64,000 nt of DNA, from positions 372,001 to 436,000 of the forward strand of contig JAHHGX010000065.1 of the NCBI GenBank assembly GCA_019359675.1. Reading direction: 5' to 3'. Origin of the DNA: Calothrix sp. FI2-JRJ7. GTDB lineage: Bacteria > Cyanobacteriota > Cyanobacteriia > Cyanobacteriales > Nostocaceae. A program made the position numbers and the translations under genes. The notes beneath the pieces are model-generated. The model was not told where the DNA came from. It did not search any database and worked only from the letters and a program-made list of their open reading frames with translations. Shown here one piece after another: positions 16,789-26,488 of this stretch; within the stretch, counting starts at the first letter, position 1, and each line of letters opens with the position of its first letter.

Positions 16789-18885
16789 TTAAATTAAACG
16801 CTCTAAAATTAAATGATTACGTTCAGTTAATTTTGCTTGCCAATTTGGCTCAACTATAATAGTGCTAATTTTCTCTACGATAATTGCAGGCCCATTGATA
16901 CTATCTTCTGGTTGTAAATCGTTGCGTCGATAAACTGGTGTATCATGCCATTTATCCAGAGCAAATATCTGTACTGTCTCTACAAAAGCAGGCGCCTCAT
17001 CTAAAGTTCGAGTGCGAGCAATTAAAGGTTCTTCGGGAGTATCCATTTTTAGAATAACTTCTACGCTTGCTGATTCGACAATTAAAGTCTTTCCTGATTG
17101 AATAAAACCGTAGCGTGTTTTATGTTCAATCTCAAATTCCTGTTGTATAGCTGTTATATCCGAGTCAAAATCAACTGTTAATATTGAATTAGTCCCTTCA
17201 TACTTCAAATTAATTTTTTGTACTACTTCCTGCTCGCTCTCGTTGTTTAGGGGTAACTCACCTCTAGCTTGTATCTCTAAACTTTCCATCAGCACCTGCA
17301 ACTGATGTATTAAATCCTGTGTTAAAGTTTGTTCTACGGCGCCTTCACGAAGCGCGCGCACATCAGCCAAACCCATCCCATAAGCTGAAAGTACTCCTGC
17401 ATAAGGATGTAAAAATATCTTTGTCATCCCCAATGTATCAGCAATTAAACATGCTACCTGCGCTCCGGCGCCTCCAAAACAGCAAAGCACATACTGCGTT
17501 ACATCATATCCACGCTGCAAACTAATCTTTTTAATTGCCGAAGCCATACTTTCTACAGCAATGGCAATAAATCCAGCAGCAACTTGTTCGGGGGTACTAT
17601 TATTTCCTGTCTTTGTTTTTATCTCTTGTGCTAGCTGTGTAAATTTCTCAATCACAATATCTTTATCTAAAGGTAAATTCCCATCTACACCAAATACAGA
17701 AGGAAAATATTGGGGATGGATTTTGCCTAAAATTACATTCGCGTCTGTCACTGCCAACGGTCCACCACGCCGATAACAAGCAGGCCCTGGATTTGAGCGA
17801 GCAGATTCTGGACCAACGCGGTAGCTTGAACCATCGAAAAATAGTATTGAACCACCACCTGCTGCGATAGTATGAATATCTAATACAGGTACTCGCATTC
17901 TGGCGCCTGCTATTTCGTTTTCTAATTGTCTTTCATATTCACCTTTAAAATGGGCAACATCAGTACTAGTACCTCCCATATCAAAGGTAATGACTTTAGA
18001 AAAACCTGCGCGCTTGCTTGTTTGAACGGCGCCGACGATACCACCAGCAGGCCCACTTAATATACTATCCTTACCTTGAAACTGTTCTGCCGCAACCAAT
18101 CCCCCGTCAGATTTCATAAACATTAATCTAACTCCAGGTAGATGACTTGCTACTTGGTTGACGTAATGCCGCAAAATCGGAGTTAAATAAGCATCAACAA
18201 CAGTTGTGTCTCCTCGACTAACTAGTTTCATCAAAGGACTTACTTGATGTGATATAGATATTTGTGTAAATCCAGTATCTGAAGCTAATTGTGCAACTTG
18301 TTGTTCGTGTTGAGGATAACGGTAAGCGTGCATGAGTACTATTGCACAGCTACGAATGCCTGAATTATAAGCTGCTTGTAAGTCTTTTTTTACTGCTTCG
18401 ATATTTACAGGCGCCAGTTCAGTACCATGAGCATTGTAGCGCTCGTCAACTTCGATTACCTGTTCGTAAAGCATCGTCGGTAAAACAATACGACGGGCAA
18501 AAATATCAGGACGGTTTTGATAGCCTATTCGTAAAGCATCTCTAAACCCTTTAGTAATAGCAAGAACAACGCGCGAACCGTTTCTTTCTAACAGCGCATT
18601 TGTTGCTACTGTTGTTCCCATTTTTACTACTTCAATTTCTTCGCATGGAATAGGCGCCTCACCAGAAAGTCCTATAATATCTCTTATTCCTTGAATTGCG
18701 GCATCCTCGTATAATTCGGGATTTTCGGAAAGAAGCTTATAAACGATTACCCACTGATTATTTTCTAATGGCACAATTAAAAACCGTTCAGGATGATTTG
18801 AGAGATTATCTATTATTTCTCTACTATCTGTAACAGCTACTAGGTCTGTAAATGTACCACCCCGATCGGCAAAAACTTTCAACAT
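16789..18885 (-). CDS. hyuA: Hydantoinase/oxoprolinase family protein (HyuA)
   Basis: A 698-aa HyuA subunit with the ASKHA-type ATPase fold: N-terminal FADRGGTFTDLVAV phosphate loop, MGTTVATNALLERNGSRVVLAITKGFRD, LSGPAGGIVGAVQTS and ITFDMGGTSTDVAHF (second phosphate loop), HTIAAGGGSI, NPGPACYRRGGPLAVTDANV, and FGGAGAQVACLIADTLGM. It supplies ATP-driven substrate phosphorylation for the ring-opening reaction of HyuB. Size matches separate HyuA proteins rather than the ~1250-aa fused 5-oxoprolinase. It is probably cotranscribed with the genes downstream to hyuB; gaps are short. Confidence 0.92.
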   Translation of the reverse strand: MLKVFADRGGTFTDLVAVTDSREIIDNLSNHPERFLIVPLENNQWVIVYKLLSENPELYEDAAIQGIRDIIGLSGEAPIPCEEIEVVKMGTTVATNALLERNGSRVVLAITKGFRDALRIGYQNRPDIFARRIVLPTMLYEQVIEVDERYNAHGTELAPVNIEAVKKDLQAAYNSGIRSCAIVLMHAYRYPQHEQQVAQLASDTGFTQISISHQVSPLMKLVSRGDTTVVDAYLTPILRHYVNQVASHLPGVRLMFMKSDGGLVAAEQFQGKDSILSGPAGGIVGAVQTSKRAGFSKVITFDMGGTSTDVAHFKGEYERQLENEIAGARMRVPVLDIHTIAAGGGSILFFDGSSYRVGPESARSNPGPACYRRGGPLAVTDANVILGKIHPQYFPSVFGVDGNLPLDKDIVIEKFTQLAQEIKTKTGNNSTPEQVAAGFIAIAVESMASAIKKISLQRGYDVTQYVLCCFGGAGAQVACLIADTLGMTKIFLHPYAGVLSAYGMGLADVRALREGAVEQTLTQDLIHQLQVLMESLEIQARGELPLNNESEQEVVQKINLKYEGTNSILTVDFDSDITAIQQEFEIEHKTRYGFIQSGKTLIVESASVEVILKMDTPEEPLIARTRTLDEAPAFVETVQIFALDKWHDTPVYRRNDLQPEDSINGPAIIVEKISTIIVEPNWQAKLTERNHLILERLI

Positions 18886-19018
18886 AACTATATTTATTTT
18901 GGTTTTACAGCAATTCTTACTCTGTTTCTCTGCGTAAGAGTGGTGAAATTATGCATTTTGAAATAATTTTTTTACCACAGAGGCACGGAGGGCACAGAGA
19001 AAAGAGTAATTACTAGAT

Positions 19019-20812
19019 TTACCTACACCGATAAACTTTGTACTCGTAACCATTTACTGCTGGCAACGGTTTACTATTAAGCGTACAAGTTTCTAGCTCT
19101 TCGGGGTCGTTGGCAAAAAAGTTCACTTTCCACAAATCAAATGGACGGGGTAGGGTTTTTACGGCTTTGCCTAATGCTTTTGATGAAGTGCTAGGATTAT
19201 CATCTTGATGTGCTAGTAGAAACTTTGTATTAGTCAATTTCTGATTTTTTTTCAATTCCCTTGCTACACCCATCATTTCCCCTATATGTACATGGGTTTT
19301 TTGTGTGGTGGCAATCAATACTGGTTGGCTAGATACTCTCTGAATAATACCAATGAATAAATCAGGACGATAGTATTTTTGATAGCCTAAGTTATTAACA
19401 ACTGTTATACCGCTCGCTAATGACATCAGCCAAATTATTAACACGGCTTTTTTCCCTGATATCCGCCATTTAAACATTTTGACTGTTTCTAGGCGCCAGC
19501 AGATAGCTAAACTTGCTCCCACTAGTATTATTACTGCCGGAAAATAAATAAAGTTATAGCGGGCGCCGCGTGTTAAATCTATACCTAAAAAGTAGGTAAA
19601 TATAGAAAATAACAGCAGTGCGCTGATTATAAATGCAATTAAGACCTTGGTGATAAATTGGTTTTCTGGTTCATTGAGTCTAGCTTTTAGACCACGAACT
19701 AATATTGGTGTTGCCCAAATAAAAAAAGCTAGCATTACAACTCCCGAAGCAATAACGAAAGCTAACCGTGGAGACTCAACGGGCAGTAGCGAAATCATTG
19801 TAATCCAAGCTGCTAAACCTTGAAAAATTGGACTCAACCAAGCAAGTCCAACTCTATCGCCTTGAATCCATTCGGTTAATTTTCCACCATAGCTATTCTG
19901 TAAAAATACGGGTATCCAGACGGCGCCTGCTATTGCTGTACCCACTGCCACCGCGAATATACGGTACCATACGCTTCCCCATTCTTTATTCCTTACTTGT
20001 TTGACTAAAAGGAAAAGTAATACAATGGCTTCACAACAAAGAGTTAAAACAAAGAAATAATGTGTAGCTATACCTAAAGTGTTAACAACAATCCATGTTA
20101 AAGCGACTTTGAGAGGTAATTGACTACGACTTTGAACGTGGCGAATGGCACTGATAAAACAAGCAAGCGTTGCCATAACCCACAAAATAGGTAAAGTATA
20201 GTGCCGTGTTTCTTGAGCCAAAAAGATTGCGTAGGGTGAAGTCGCCATAAAAGCAGCAGCTAAATGACTGACTAACCGTGAACGATAGAGCTTAGAGCTT
20301 AGTACATAAATGCACAGAACGCTCATAGCACCAAATAGTGCAGCTAAAGCACGGGCGCCCCAAACCGATACCAATCCCGCATCTGTTGGAAATAGCCGCA
20401 GCCACAAATGCGTCAATATAAAATAAAGCGGCGGGTGATTACTTTCTGTAAATAAGTGCTTTAACACATCTTGTACACCAGCACCTACGCGCGGTTGCAG
20501 TGGCTGTAAAAGTGTATCAATACCAATAGGCTGGTCGAGCGGTACATTTAAGAAGCTATTACCAAGACTAAATACCAAAGTTGAAAACTCATCAGTCCAA
20601 GGTGGTTTAGCATCCAAATTAATGAAGCGTAAAATAGTACCAACAGCAAACCAAAATAAAAGTAGAAAGTGAGTCGTGAGTCGTGAGTCGTATTTAGTGC
20701 TGAGTTTTGAGTGCTGAGTTTTGAGTGAAGAGTGAGAGAAGAGCTTTTTCAACATAAACGTCAGCATAAGGTAGAAAGCGGCAAGGGGCAGTAGGACTAG
20801 GATACGGAACAA
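19019..20812 (-). CDS. ArnT/GT39-like membrane glycosyltransferase with a repeat-derived insertion
   Basis: Polytopic membrane protein of up to 597 aa with ~11 hydrophobic segments. The periplasmic-loop acidic motif AKPPWTDEFSTLVF after the first core helix and HPPLYFILTHLWLRLF fit the GT39/PMT superfamily that transfers sugars from polyprenyl phosphates. A DPM-GtrA-like transferase that could supply the donor lies 64 bases upstream. The listed start is TTG 20812; ATG 20767 or 20755 are alternatives. Residues about 26-48 (SHSSLKTQHSKLSTKYDSRL) are encoded by ten heptanucleotide repeats (20669-20738), a very unusual insertion between two N-terminal membrane helices. Confidence 0.82.
   Translation of the reverse strand: MFRILVLLPLAAFYLMLTFMLKKLFSHSSLKTQHSKLSTKYDSRLTTHFLLLFWFAVGTILRFINLDAKPPWTDEFSTLVFSLGNSFLNVPLDQPIGIDTLLQPLQPRVGAGVQDVLKHLFTESNHPPLYFILTHLWLRLFPTDAGLVSVWGARALAALFGAMSVLCIYVLSSKLYRSRLVSHLAAAFMATSPYAIFLAQETRHYTLPILWVMATLACFISAIRHVQSRSQLPLKVALTWIVVNTLGIATHYFFVLTLCCEAIVLLFLLVKQVRNKEWGSVWYRIFAVAVGTAIAGAVWIPVFLQNSYGGKLTEWIQGDRVGLAWLSPIFQGLAAWITMISLLPVESPRLAFVIASGVVMLAFFIWATPILVRGLKARLNEPENQFITKVLIAFIISALLLFSIFTYFLGIDLTRGARYNFIYFPAVIILVGASLAICWRLETVKMFKWRISGKKAVLIIWLMSLASGITVVNNLGYQKYYRPDLFIGIIQRVSSQPVLIATTQKTHVHIGEMMGVARELKKNQKLTNTKFLLAHQDDNPSTSSKALGKAVKTLPRPFDLWKVNFFANDPEELETCTLNSKPLPAVNGYEYKVYRCR
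20669..20738. repeat. Heptanucleotide tandem repeats (STRR) inside a coding region
   Basis: Ten consecutive 7-bp units: GTGAGTC x3, GTATTTA, GTGCTGA, GTTTTGA, GTGCTGA, GTTTTGA, GTGAAGA, GTGAGAG. They lie within the 5' part of the GT39-like gene. Gain or loss of one unit shifts the frame. Confidence 0.8.
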
Positions 20813-20842
20813 AGTAATGAGTCCTGAGCAATAGTTATTCGC

Positions 20843-20873
20843 AACTCATAACTCATAACTCATAACTCATAAC
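20843..20873. repeat. Heptanucleotide tandem repeat AACTCAT x4
   Basis: Four perfect AACTCAT units followed by AAC. They fill the space between the stop of the GT2-GtrA gene (20876) and the start of the GT39-like gene. Typical cyanobacterial short tandemly repeated repetitive sequence. Confidence 0.85.
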
Positions 20874-20875
20874 TT

Positions 20876-22114
20876 TTACTTTTGTACATCAGTTACACGC
20901 CAACTGAGCTTGAGATTAACCCAAAAGTTCCACAAAACTACCACTGCTATCGCAATTAATTTTGCTAGATACTCGTTGACCTTCACAACGTTGTAGAGCA
21001 AATTTACTATCAATGCTTGTAAAATGACTCCAGCCAAACAAATTACGTTAAATTTCAAAAATCTTTTTAAACGGGCGCCTTTTCCCGTTTGCCTGCTTGA
21101 GATATCGCGGAATGTCCAGATATCATTCCATAGGAAGTTGTTAATGATTGCCGTTTCTGCTGAAAGTATAGTGCTACGTGTCAGTCCTAGCTCGAAAATT
21201 TGCCGCAGTATATAAAATACCGTCAAATCGACTCCTAAACCACTAAAACCAACTACGCCAAACCGCAAAAATCTACCAATAGGAAAATTCAAACGTTTAT
21301 TCATACGTTCCAAGTGTCCTGTAGTTAGACGCAAGCGGATTAAATGCCGTAAGTAATCTATATACTGTTTCCATGTGACTTTGCTTTCACCTTCGAGGCG
21401 CTCGTTAAAAACATACCCTACTTCAGTAATTTCCTGAATATCACCTCGTCCAATTATTTCCAACAGTATTTTGTAACCAACCGGATGAAGTGTAATTTCA
21501 GCTATGCTATCTCTTCGCACCATAAAATAGCCGCTCATCGGGTCAGAGACTCTACCTAAAACCCCTGGTAAAATAATTAGACCTAATACTTGGGCGCCTC
21601 TTGATAAAAATCTTCTGACTACACTCCAACTGCTTACCCCACCTCCATCTACATGACGACTACCAACCGCTAAGTCGGCGCCTTCTTCTACTGCGCGTAG
21701 CAATTGCAACATCACATGCGGTGGATGCTGTAAATCTCCGTCAATAACTCCCAAAATACGTCCCTTTGCCACTTGCCAACCGCGAATTACCGCTTGTGAT
21801 AGTCCTCGTTCTCCAACTCGACGCATTACCCGTAATTGGGGGTATGAAGTCATTAAAGAAGCGGCAACTTCCCAAGTACCATCAGGACTATCATCATCTA
21901 CAACAATTAGCTCGTAATCTCCATATATCGACGAATCGAGTAACTTCGTCAACACCTGTATAACGTTTGTTATATTGTCGCGCTCGTTATAAGTGGGAAT
22001 TATTAGTGAGAATAAGATACGATCTTTACTACCAGTAGAAATGGACTGATACTTTGGAACCCGTAATGCACCAGATGGCGCCGATAGCAATGGATTTGGT
22101 TCAATAATACTCAT
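20876..22114 (-). CDS. Polyprenyl-phosphate glycosyltransferase (GT2, DPM1-like) fused to GtrA membrane domain
   Basis: Residues ~30-255 are a GT2 domain: FSLIIPTYNERDNITNVIQVL, VVDDDSPDGTWEVA and the DGDLQHPPH metal site, then SRHVDGGGVSSWSVVRRFLSRG and SDPMSGYFMVRR, as in dolichyl-phosphate mannose synthases. Residues ~280-405 are a GtrA-like four-helix membrane domain (FLRFGVVGFSGLGVDLTVFYILRQ ... NNFLWNDIWTFRD). The fusion makes and probably flips a polyprenyl-linked sugar, feeding the adjacent GT39-like transferase. ATG 22114. Confidence 0.9.
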   Translation of the reverse strand: MSIIEPNPLLSAPSGALRVPKYQSISTGSKDRILFSLIIPTYNERDNITNVIQVLTKLLDSSIYGDYELIVVDDDSPDGTWEVAASLMTSYPQLRVMRRVGERGLSQAVIRGWQVAKGRILGVIDGDLQHPPHVMLQLLRAVEEGADLAVGSRHVDGGGVSSWSVVRRFLSRGAQVLGLIILPGVLGRVSDPMSGYFMVRRDSIAEITLHPVGYKILLEIIGRGDIQEITEVGYVFNERLEGESKVTWKQYIDYLRHLIRLRLTTGHLERMNKRLNFPIGRFLRFGVVGFSGLGVDLTVFYILRQIFELGLTRSTILSAETAIINNFLWNDIWTFRDISSRQTGKGARLKRFLKFNVICLAGVILQALIVNLLYNVVKVNEYLAKLIAIAVVVLWNFWVNLKLSWRVTDVQK

Positions 22115-22306
22115 TCAATAAAATGGTGGAATGTCCAAGGGTGAGCAGGGAGATGAGGTTACATCAAAATTTATCGCTCTTGATTTTAAGCCAAAATCAG
22201 AATTTCACAAGCATTGGTTACACTTTCCAAAACGGTTAATGGTTGTATATATTACAATTAATAAAGTGATTTAATATAAATAAACCCATTACAAACAAGT
22301 TTAGCT

Positions 22307-23467
22307 GTGGTTGTTATAAGTGTTGACGCTATTTTAGAACGCGCTAAAGAGTATGATTTGTCTCCACATGAAGCCGTGTTCTTATTGAAACAAACTGACC
22401 CTAGTATTATTGCTGAAATCCGCGTAGCTGCTGATAAATTACGTCAACAGCAAGTTGGAGACACTGTAACATACGTCGTCAATCGCAACATCAATTTTAC
22501 TAACATTTGTGAACAGCACTGTAGTTTCTGTGCTTTCCGTCGAGATTCAAATTCAGATGGTTCATACTGGTTAGATTGGGAGCAAATTAGAGCTAAAACA
22601 ATTGACGCAGTACAACGAGGTGCCACAGAAATTTGTATGCAGGGTGGCTTAAACCCAGAAGCTTTAATCAACGGCAAGTCATTGAACTACTATATAAAGC
22701 TTGTCGAAATTATTAAACAAGAGTTTCCACAATTACATCTCCACGCATTTTCGCCCCAAGAAATTCAGTTTATCGCCAGACTTGATACAATTTCTTACGC
22801 CGAGGTAATAACAGCTTTACACGCAGCAGGTCTCAACTCAATGCCTGGAACAGCCGCCGAAGTGTTAGATGATAGTGTTCGTGCTGTTTTATGCCCTGAA
22901 AAAATCAATTCAGCAACTTGGTTAGAAATCGTCGAAACAGCCCATAAATTGGGTTTACCCACCACCAGTACAATGTTATCGGGACATATCGAAACACCCT
23001 TACAGCAAATTGAACACTTAGAGCAACTCCGCACGCTTCAGCAAACCGCCATTAAAAACAACTATCCAGCCCGAATAACCGAATTTATAATATTACCCTT
23101 TGTAGGAGCATTAGCACCAAAACCCTTACGGCGCCGTGTTGGTCGTGACCAACCAGTATTACTTGACACACTTTTACTTACAGCCGTTGCTCGAATATAT
23201 CTAGGTAATTACATACCAAATCATCAGCCCAGTTGGGTAAAACTTGGTCTAGATGGCGCCAAAGAAGCATTGAAATGGGGTTGTAACGATATTGGTGGCA
23301 CCTTAATGGAAGAACACATTACCACAATGGCAGGCGCCATAGGTGGAACGTGTATGTCCGTCTCAGATTTACAAAACGCAATATCAGAACTTGGGCGCCC
23401 GTACCAGCAACGTGACACCCTATATAAAACCCAATTTGTTACCAATCCAAGATACGATAAAGCTTGA
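22307..23467 (+). CDS. cofH: CofH, FO synthase subunit 2 (radical SAM)
   Basis: A 386-aa radical SAM enzyme with the cluster motif [10 protein letters not shown] (Cys at about residues 67, 71 and 74), [31 protein letters not shown] and C-terminal [15 protein letters not shown], all typical of CofH. With CofG it makes the deazaflavin FO from tyrosine and a pyrimidine; in cyanobacteria FO serves as photolyase antenna. CofG is not in the window. Start is GTG 22307. Paralogues MqnC/MqnE are less likely given the CofH-type C terminus. Confidence 0.9.
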   Translation: MVVISVDAILERAKEYDLSPHEAVFLLKQTDPSIIAEIRVAADKLRQQQVGDTVTYVVNRNINFTNICEQHCSFCAFRRDSNSDGSYWLDWEQIRAKTIDAVQRGATEICMQGGLNPEALINGKSLNYYIKLVEIIKQEFPQLHLHAFSPQEIQFIARLDTISYAEVITALHAAGLNSMPGTAAEVLDDSVRAVLCPEKINSATWLEIVETAHKLGLPTTSTMLSGHIETPLQQIEHLEQLRTLQQTAIKNNYPARITEFIILPFVGALAPKPLRRRVGRDQPVLLDTLLLTAVARIYLGNYIPNHQPSWVKLGLDGAKEALKWGCNDIGGTLMEEHITTMAGAIGGTCMSVSDLQNAISELGRPYQQRDTLYKTQFVTNPRYDKA

Positions 23468-23495
23468 TTTAAGTATTTTTTCACTTTGATTGCTT

Positions 23496-23897
23496 ATGAA
23501 GCGCTATTTGTCACGCCTACTTGCCTTGGTTTTGGTTGTAACTATTGGTTTGATGGGTTGTTCGTCTTCTGACCCTAACAGCTTAACGGGGAATTATAGC
23601 CAAGACACGTTAACTGTAGTCAATATTATACGTAATGCAATTGAACTACCGAATGATGCGCCTTCTAAAGCAGCAGTTCAAACCGAAGCACGTCAAAAAA
23701 TTAATGACTTTTCGGCACGCTATCAGCGTAACACCTCTGTTGCAAGCTTAAGTTCTTTCACCACCATGCGAACTGCCCTAAATTCTTTGGCAGGACATTA
23801 TAGCTCTTATCCGAATCGCCCTGTGCCCGAAAAACTTAAAACCCGTTTACAACAAGAGTTGAAACAGGTAGAGTCTGCTTTGCAACGTGGTGCTTAA
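23496..23897 (+). CDS. psb27: Psb27, photosystem II assembly/repair lipoprotein
   Basis: A 133-aa precursor with a lipoprotein signal peptide (MKRYLSRLLALVLVVTIGLMGC; lipobox LMGC, lipidated Cys near residue 22) followed by the four-helix Psb27 domain (LTGNYSQDTLTVVNIIRNAI ... EKLKTRLQQELKQVESAL). Psb27 binds lumenal CP43 during PSII assembly and repair. ATG 23496 is chosen over TTG 23490. It begins 28 bases after cofH, so the two may be cotranscribed. Confidence 0.92.
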   Translation: MKRYLSRLLALVLVVTIGLMGCSSSDPNSLTGNYSQDTLTVVNIIRNAIELPNDAPSKAAVQTEARQKINDFSARYQRNTSVASLSSFTTMRTALNSLAGHYSSYPNRPVPEKLKTRLQQELKQVESALQRGA

Positions 23898-23932
23898 CCA
23901 TTTGTCGTGCTGTACTTACTGTACTCGCTGTG

Positions 23933-23951
23933 GGTTGGGTGTTACCCAACC
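23933..23951. repeat. GGTTGGGT-GTT-ACCCAACC hairpin
   Basis: Perfect 8-bp stem with 3-base loop, 36 bases after the psb27 stop. It belongs to the same dispersed hairpin type as 12376-12411. No T-run follows, so termination is uncertain. Confidence 0.55.
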
Positions 23952-24055
23952 TACTATAGAGAACTTTTATATTAAAAGAATTAAATTAGATATATAAAAG
24001 AATTAATTATTGGCTCATCTCGACTCAATATTTAAAATTAAATTAAATTCCATCT

Positions 24056-25543
24056 ATGTCTCTACGTCCTTTGGATGTTGTAAAAATGTTCTCTAGGCGA
24101 CGCTTCGGAGCTGCCGCTTTAATCAGTAGCTTATTAATTCCCTTTTTGGGACAACCTTCAGAGGCTCAACTCAACGAGTATTGTCAGTTACCTAACAAGG
24201 CAGTACAAGAAAAGGAAAACTTACGTATATCGGCGTTTCGAGGAAACTTGTCGGCGCAAAAACAGTATCAAAATTTACTACAAAAACACGGTGAAGCCGT
24301 TCGAGACTGCCGTCAAGACAATTGGTTGCAGGTTCAAGCGATTTGGTTACGTTTGTATCCTTGTGATATTCAAGCAGGCGCCCTCGACCGGATTATGGAT
24401 AGAATCGTCAATAAGGGTTACAGCGCTGTCTATGTAGAAACTTTTTATGATGGACGGGTAATGTTACCCTCAAACGATAATCCTACGGTTTGGCCTTCTG
24501 TTGTACGGGCGCCGGGACAAGAAAATACCGATTTACTAGAGAAAGCAATTCAGAAAGGACGGGAACGTGGTTTAAAAGTGTACGCTTGGATGTACACTGC
24601 TAATTTTGGTCTTAATTATGCTCAACGAAAAGATAGAGAAAGTGTAATTGCGCGTAACGGTAAGGGGCAAACAAGTTTGTACGTTGTCGATGGTGGTAGT
24701 CATGTTTTTATTGACCCATACAGCGTAATTGCTCGAACAGATTATATACGCATGGTACAAGAAGTCGCTCGTCGGCGCCCAGATGGTATTTTGTTCGACT
24801 ATGTACGTTATCCGCGTCAGTCTGGTAATAATTCAATCGCGACAAAAGTTACAGATTTGTGGCTATATACAGAATCAACTCAGCAAGCTTTATTTAAAAG
24901 GGCACAAAATACCAAGGGGTTAGATTTAATACGTCGCTTTCTAGGCAAAGGATATGTAACTACTAGTGATATTACGGATGTGGATAGATTATATCCCTCG
25001 GAAGGCGAACCAATGTGGCAGGGACGTACTTTGGTTGCTTCTAAGTCGCTCTTATCGGCAAGTCAACGTCAACCCCAACTTCAATCAGATTTATGGCAGC
25101 TTTCGGTTGCTCACGCAATGCAAGGAATTGTTGATTTTATAACTTTAGCCGCATATCCAGCACAACAAATGGGTGTTCCCGCAGGCGCCGTCTTTTTTCC
25201 TGAAGGCAACCAAATTCACGGTCAAGGTTACGATTCACGTCTACAACCTTGGGATACATTTCCTAGTAACTTTGAATGGCATCCAATGTCTTATGCGAAC
25301 TGTGGAAACGTTGCTTGTATTGCCCAACAAGTTCAGCGCGTTTTAAGTATGTCAAGACCAGAAACACAAATTATTCCTGCTGTCGCTGGTACTTGGGGTA
25401 AATCTGTTAGCGGGCGCCCATCATTAGAAGTTCAAATGCAAGCACTCCGCCAATTTGCTCCCCGTGTACGTTCCGTTAGTCACTTCGCTTACTCTTGGCA
25501 AGACCCACAACACGACAGCGAACGTAAATTATGCCGCACGTAG
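24056..25543 (+). CDS. Family-10-like glycosylhydrolase (GHL10-type), exported
   Basis: A 495-aa protein with an N-terminal export signal (about 12-37: SRRRFGAAALISSLLIPFLGQPSEA, arginine-rich like a Tat signal). The catalytic-type barrel spans about 100-470: IWLRLYPCDIQAGALDRIMDRIVNKGYSAVYVETFYDGR, GLKVYAWMYTANFG, RRPDGILFDYVRYPR. These strand ends match GHL10/DUF187-like putative glycoside hydrolases of cyanobacteria. Start could also be ATG 24086. The stop codon lies inside the GGTGCGTGA inverted repeat. Substrate unknown; a cell-wall or exopolysaccharide glycan is plausible. Confidence 0.82.
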   Translation: MSLRPLDVVKMFSRRRFGAAALISSLLIPFLGQPSEAQLNEYCQLPNKAVQEKENLRISAFRGNLSAQKQYQNLLQKHGEAVRDCRQDNWLQVQAIWLRLYPCDIQAGALDRIMDRIVNKGYSAVYVETFYDGRVMLPSNDNPTVWPSVVRAPGQENTDLLEKAIQKGRERGLKVYAWMYTANFGLNYAQRKDRESVIARNGKGQTSLYVVDGGSHVFIDPYSVIARTDYIRMVQEVARRRPDGILFDYVRYPRQSGNNSIATKVTDLWLYTESTQQALFKRAQNTKGLDLIRRFLGKGYVTTSDITDVDRLYPSEGEPMWQGRTLVASKSLLSASQRQPQLQSDLWQLSVAHAMQGIVDFITLAAYPAQQMGVPAGAVFFPEGNQIHGQGYDSRLQPWDTFPSNFEWHPMSYANCGNVACIAQQVQRVLSMSRPETQIIPAVAGTWGKSVSGRPSLEVQMQALRQFAPRVRSVSHFAYSWQDPQHDSERKLCRT

Positions 25544-25604
25544 GGTGCGTGAAAGCTATTACTATCAATCAATGTAACGCAAAATTAAACTGCTTTCACG
25601 CACC
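25544..25604. repeat. GGTGCGTGAAAGC...GCTTTCACGCACC hairpin element
   Basis: 13-bp perfect arms at 25544-25556 and 25592-25604. It starts at the stop codon of the GH10-like gene and ends one base before the stop of the convergent gene. Related elements are at 38533-38594 and 48170-48228. Confidence 0.7.
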
Positions 25605-25605
25605 A

Positions 25606-26337
25606 TTAACACGCACTTGCAATTGATAATGCAGTTTGCACTCCCGCCATTTCGATAACTCTAAATGTGAAATCTAATAGTTCAGCGTCGTTTAATTGTC
25701 GGCGTGAAGTTTTTGCGTAATTTTGCTGTAAGTATTTACGCCCCATTTCTGGTGTCCAATTCAACTGCGCTAAATACTTATCTATCTGTGCCATCATCAT
25801 GGCGCGAATTTCAGTGTTTTTACTCGTACTGACTTGCGTGACTTGCGTGGTTTGAGTTTGTGATGCGATAGTCTCTATTTTGGAGCTAACTCTCTGCTCT
25901 AACGCTTGCAAATCAATTTCTTTGTGTCCACCCCAACTAAAATCAACGACTCGATACGTCGCCGGGTCGTAAATGCTGCAAAATACTACCGTTTTTTCAC
26001 CAGGGCTAACCGCAATTGTTAAAGGATTACGCAATTGCTCAACAGTCAAAGCATCAAGCGATAGCAGTAAACTCTTGGAAAAATACGATTCCCTTCCCGA
26101 ACGTATTATGCAAGGTGTTGGCGCCAAAATTGCTAAGTCGGTTTTATAAGTTAACCCGTACTGCGTTTCAACGCTCTTATTACACTCAATCCCAGTAATT
26201 AAACCTGTTAAAGCTTTTTCATGAATTGGTACTTGCTTACCCTCTTCGGAGAGACTATACCAGCAAGCATCACCTTCTCGACTCACAAAAACATATTGCG
26301 CTTTTGGAACTGTTCCAAACCCTAACTTTATATCCAT
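25606..26337 (-). CDS. Conserved hypothetical protein, possible beta-barrel plus helical C terminus
   Basis: A 243-aa product. The N-terminal two thirds are rich in short beta strands (MDIKLGFGTVPKAQYVFVSREGDACWYSL, LTGLITGIECN, KTVVFCSIYDPATYRVVDFSWGG). A Thr/Gln-rich linker follows (TQTTQVTQVSTS), then a helical region (MMAQIDKYLAQLNWTPEMGRKYLQQNY, LLDFTFRVIEM). ATG 26337 has AGAGAGGG upstream and is preferred to ATG 26385. I do not recognise the family; the C-terminal helical stretch resembles a short motif found at the ends of several cyanobacterial hypothetical proteins. Confidence 0.65.
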   Translation of the reverse strand: MDIKLGFGTVPKAQYVFVSREGDACWYSLSEEGKQVPIHEKALTGLITGIECNKSVETQYGLTYKTDLAILAPTPCIIRSGRESYFSKSLLLSLDALTVEQLRNPLTIAVSPGEKTVVFCSIYDPATYRVVDFSWGGHKEIDLQALEQRVSSKIETIASQTQTTQVTQVSTSKNTEIRAMMMAQIDKYLAQLNWTPEMGRKYLQQNYAKTSRRQLNDAELLDFTFRVIEMAGVQTALSIASAC

Positions 26338-26488
26338 ACGCCCTCTCTTACACGCTACAGTAAGTGTACCCAGACGCGACAGCATTCTAACAACGCACGC
26401 ATCCAGTTATAATTAACTATAGTACTAATTTACTGTGAATGATTAAAAAAGGGTAGGATACTTCTCACATTTACACCCTTTTGACTGA

